A stretch of 6,174 nt of DNA from Gallionella sp. (GTDB lineage Bacteria > Pseudomonadota > Gammaproteobacteria > Burkholderiales > Gallionellaceae). The notes beneath the pieces were generated by a model. The model was given only the letters and a program-made list of their open reading frames with translations. It ran no database searches and was not told the origin of the DNA. Positions within the stretch are counted from its first letter, which is position 1; each line of letters begins with the position of its first letter. Position numbers and translations under genes: made by a program. Below are positions 6,049 through 6,174 of this stretch, piece after piece. Where the stretch lies: assembly GCA_025362155.1 (NCBI GenBank), contig JANYHX010000267.1, positions 1 through 6,174 on the forward strand. The letters are read 5' to 3'.

Positions 6049-6174
6049 GGGGCTGAAGTAGATTAGCACTAAATACCAGCCCACTCCTTCAATAATTTCA
6101 ACTGTTGTTTAGGGGTTCCATAGTTGAATCTGAACTCACATTCCTTGAGGAATAATGGGAACGATGCTTTGGGA
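6049..6174 (-). mobile_element. End of an IS1595-family (IS1016-like) insertion sequence, cut by window edge
   Basis: The element includes a transposase C-terminus and ends in plus-strand GGGGCTGAAGTAGATTAGC (6049-6067). From memory, this resembles the terminal inverted repeats of IS1016-type elements, which begin GGGGCTG and include TAGATTAG. The transposase stop falls just inside this terminal repeat. IS1595 elements make 8-base target duplications, so tactttaa (6041-6048) would be the copy at this end; the other end lies outside the window. The boundary at 6049 is inferred from the recalled terminal repeat and needs a comparison with the other end. Confidence 0.68.
6069..6174 (-). CDS. IS1595-family transposase, C-terminal 34 residues (cut by window edge)
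   Basis: The minus strand is open from the right edge (first full codon at 6173) to a TAG at 6071-6069. The peptide contains FPLFLKECEFRFNYGTP followed by KQQLKLLKEWAGI. The pattern F-x-LYLKECEFRFN near the C-terminus is what I recognise from IS1016/IS1595 (ISXO2-like) DDE transposases, where it follows the last catalytic residue. The catalytic D, D and E/N residues are outside the window, so it is not possible to say whether the transposase is intact. The reading frame shown is undamaged and ends at a normal place inside the terminal repeat. It points the same way as the ccm operon and ends 127 bases before the ccmA start codon. Confidence 0.72.
   Translation of the reverse strand, partial: PKASFPLFLKECEFRFNYGTPKQQLKLLKEWAGI

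Noticed and set aside
5844..6056. 70-codon plus-strand open frame spanning the ccmA start and promoter
   Set aside because: Half of it is antisense to ccmA and the rest covers the promoter and IS edge. The peptide has no recognisable features.
1..6174. CRISPR array, tRNA, rRNA or riboswitch
   Set aside because: I saw no regularly spaced repeats, no tRNA-like stems with a T-loop motif and no known RNA leader. The only intergenic gap over 50 bases (5943-6048) is accounted for by the promoter region up to the IS edge.

Overview
The window carries an almost complete System I cytochrome c maturation (Ccm) operon, read entirely on the minus strand in the order ccmA-ccmB-ccmC-ccmD-ccmE-ccmF-ccmG-ccmH-ccmI. 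The first eight genes are complete. ccmI is cut by the left edge after 37 codons. At the right edge, upstream of the operon, lies the end of an insertion sequence with the last 34 codons of an IS1595/IS1016-type transposase, also on the minus strand.

Organism: separate short CcmH and CcmI proteins (fused in E. coli), a full A-to-I gene order and roughly balanced GC by eye suggest a proteobacterium, probably beta or gamma. The general style recalls Nitrosomonadales/Gallionellales-like betaproteobacteria. This is an impression; no rRNA or other marker is present to fix it.

Layout from right to left, which is the direction of transcription: IS end (6049-6174); a 106-base intergenic stretch (5943-6048) with a good sigma70-type promoter (TTGTCA, 18 bases, TATAAT) about 25 bases before ccmA; the heme-handling ABC-type module ccmA, ccmB, ccmC, ccmD (5942-3632); the heme chaperone ccmE (3635-3153); the heme lyase subunit ccmF (3134-1110); and the thiol-redox and lyase partners ccmG, ccmH and ccmI (1113-1). 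Five of the eight junctions are 4-base ATGA overlaps (C/D, D/E, F/G, G/H, H/I), so translational coupling is likely. A/B, B/C and E/F are separated by 40, 19 and 18 bases. No gap exceeds 126 bases.

How the genes work together, from established knowledge of System I: CcmC and CcmD load heme onto the periplasmic histidine of CcmE. CcmA and CcmB use ATP to release holo-CcmE. CcmG and CcmH keep the apocytochrome CXXCH cysteines reduced. CcmF with CcmH and CcmI ligates heme to the apocytochrome. The signature residues I looked for in CcmC, CcmE, CcmF, CcmG and CcmH are present, so the pathway looks functional. I found no undescribed system. The points worth a second look are the IS end close to the operon promoter, a small dyad overlapping the -35 box, an apparent drop in Shine-Dalgarno quality after ccmF, and a hexapeptide-like repeat in the CcmF tail.
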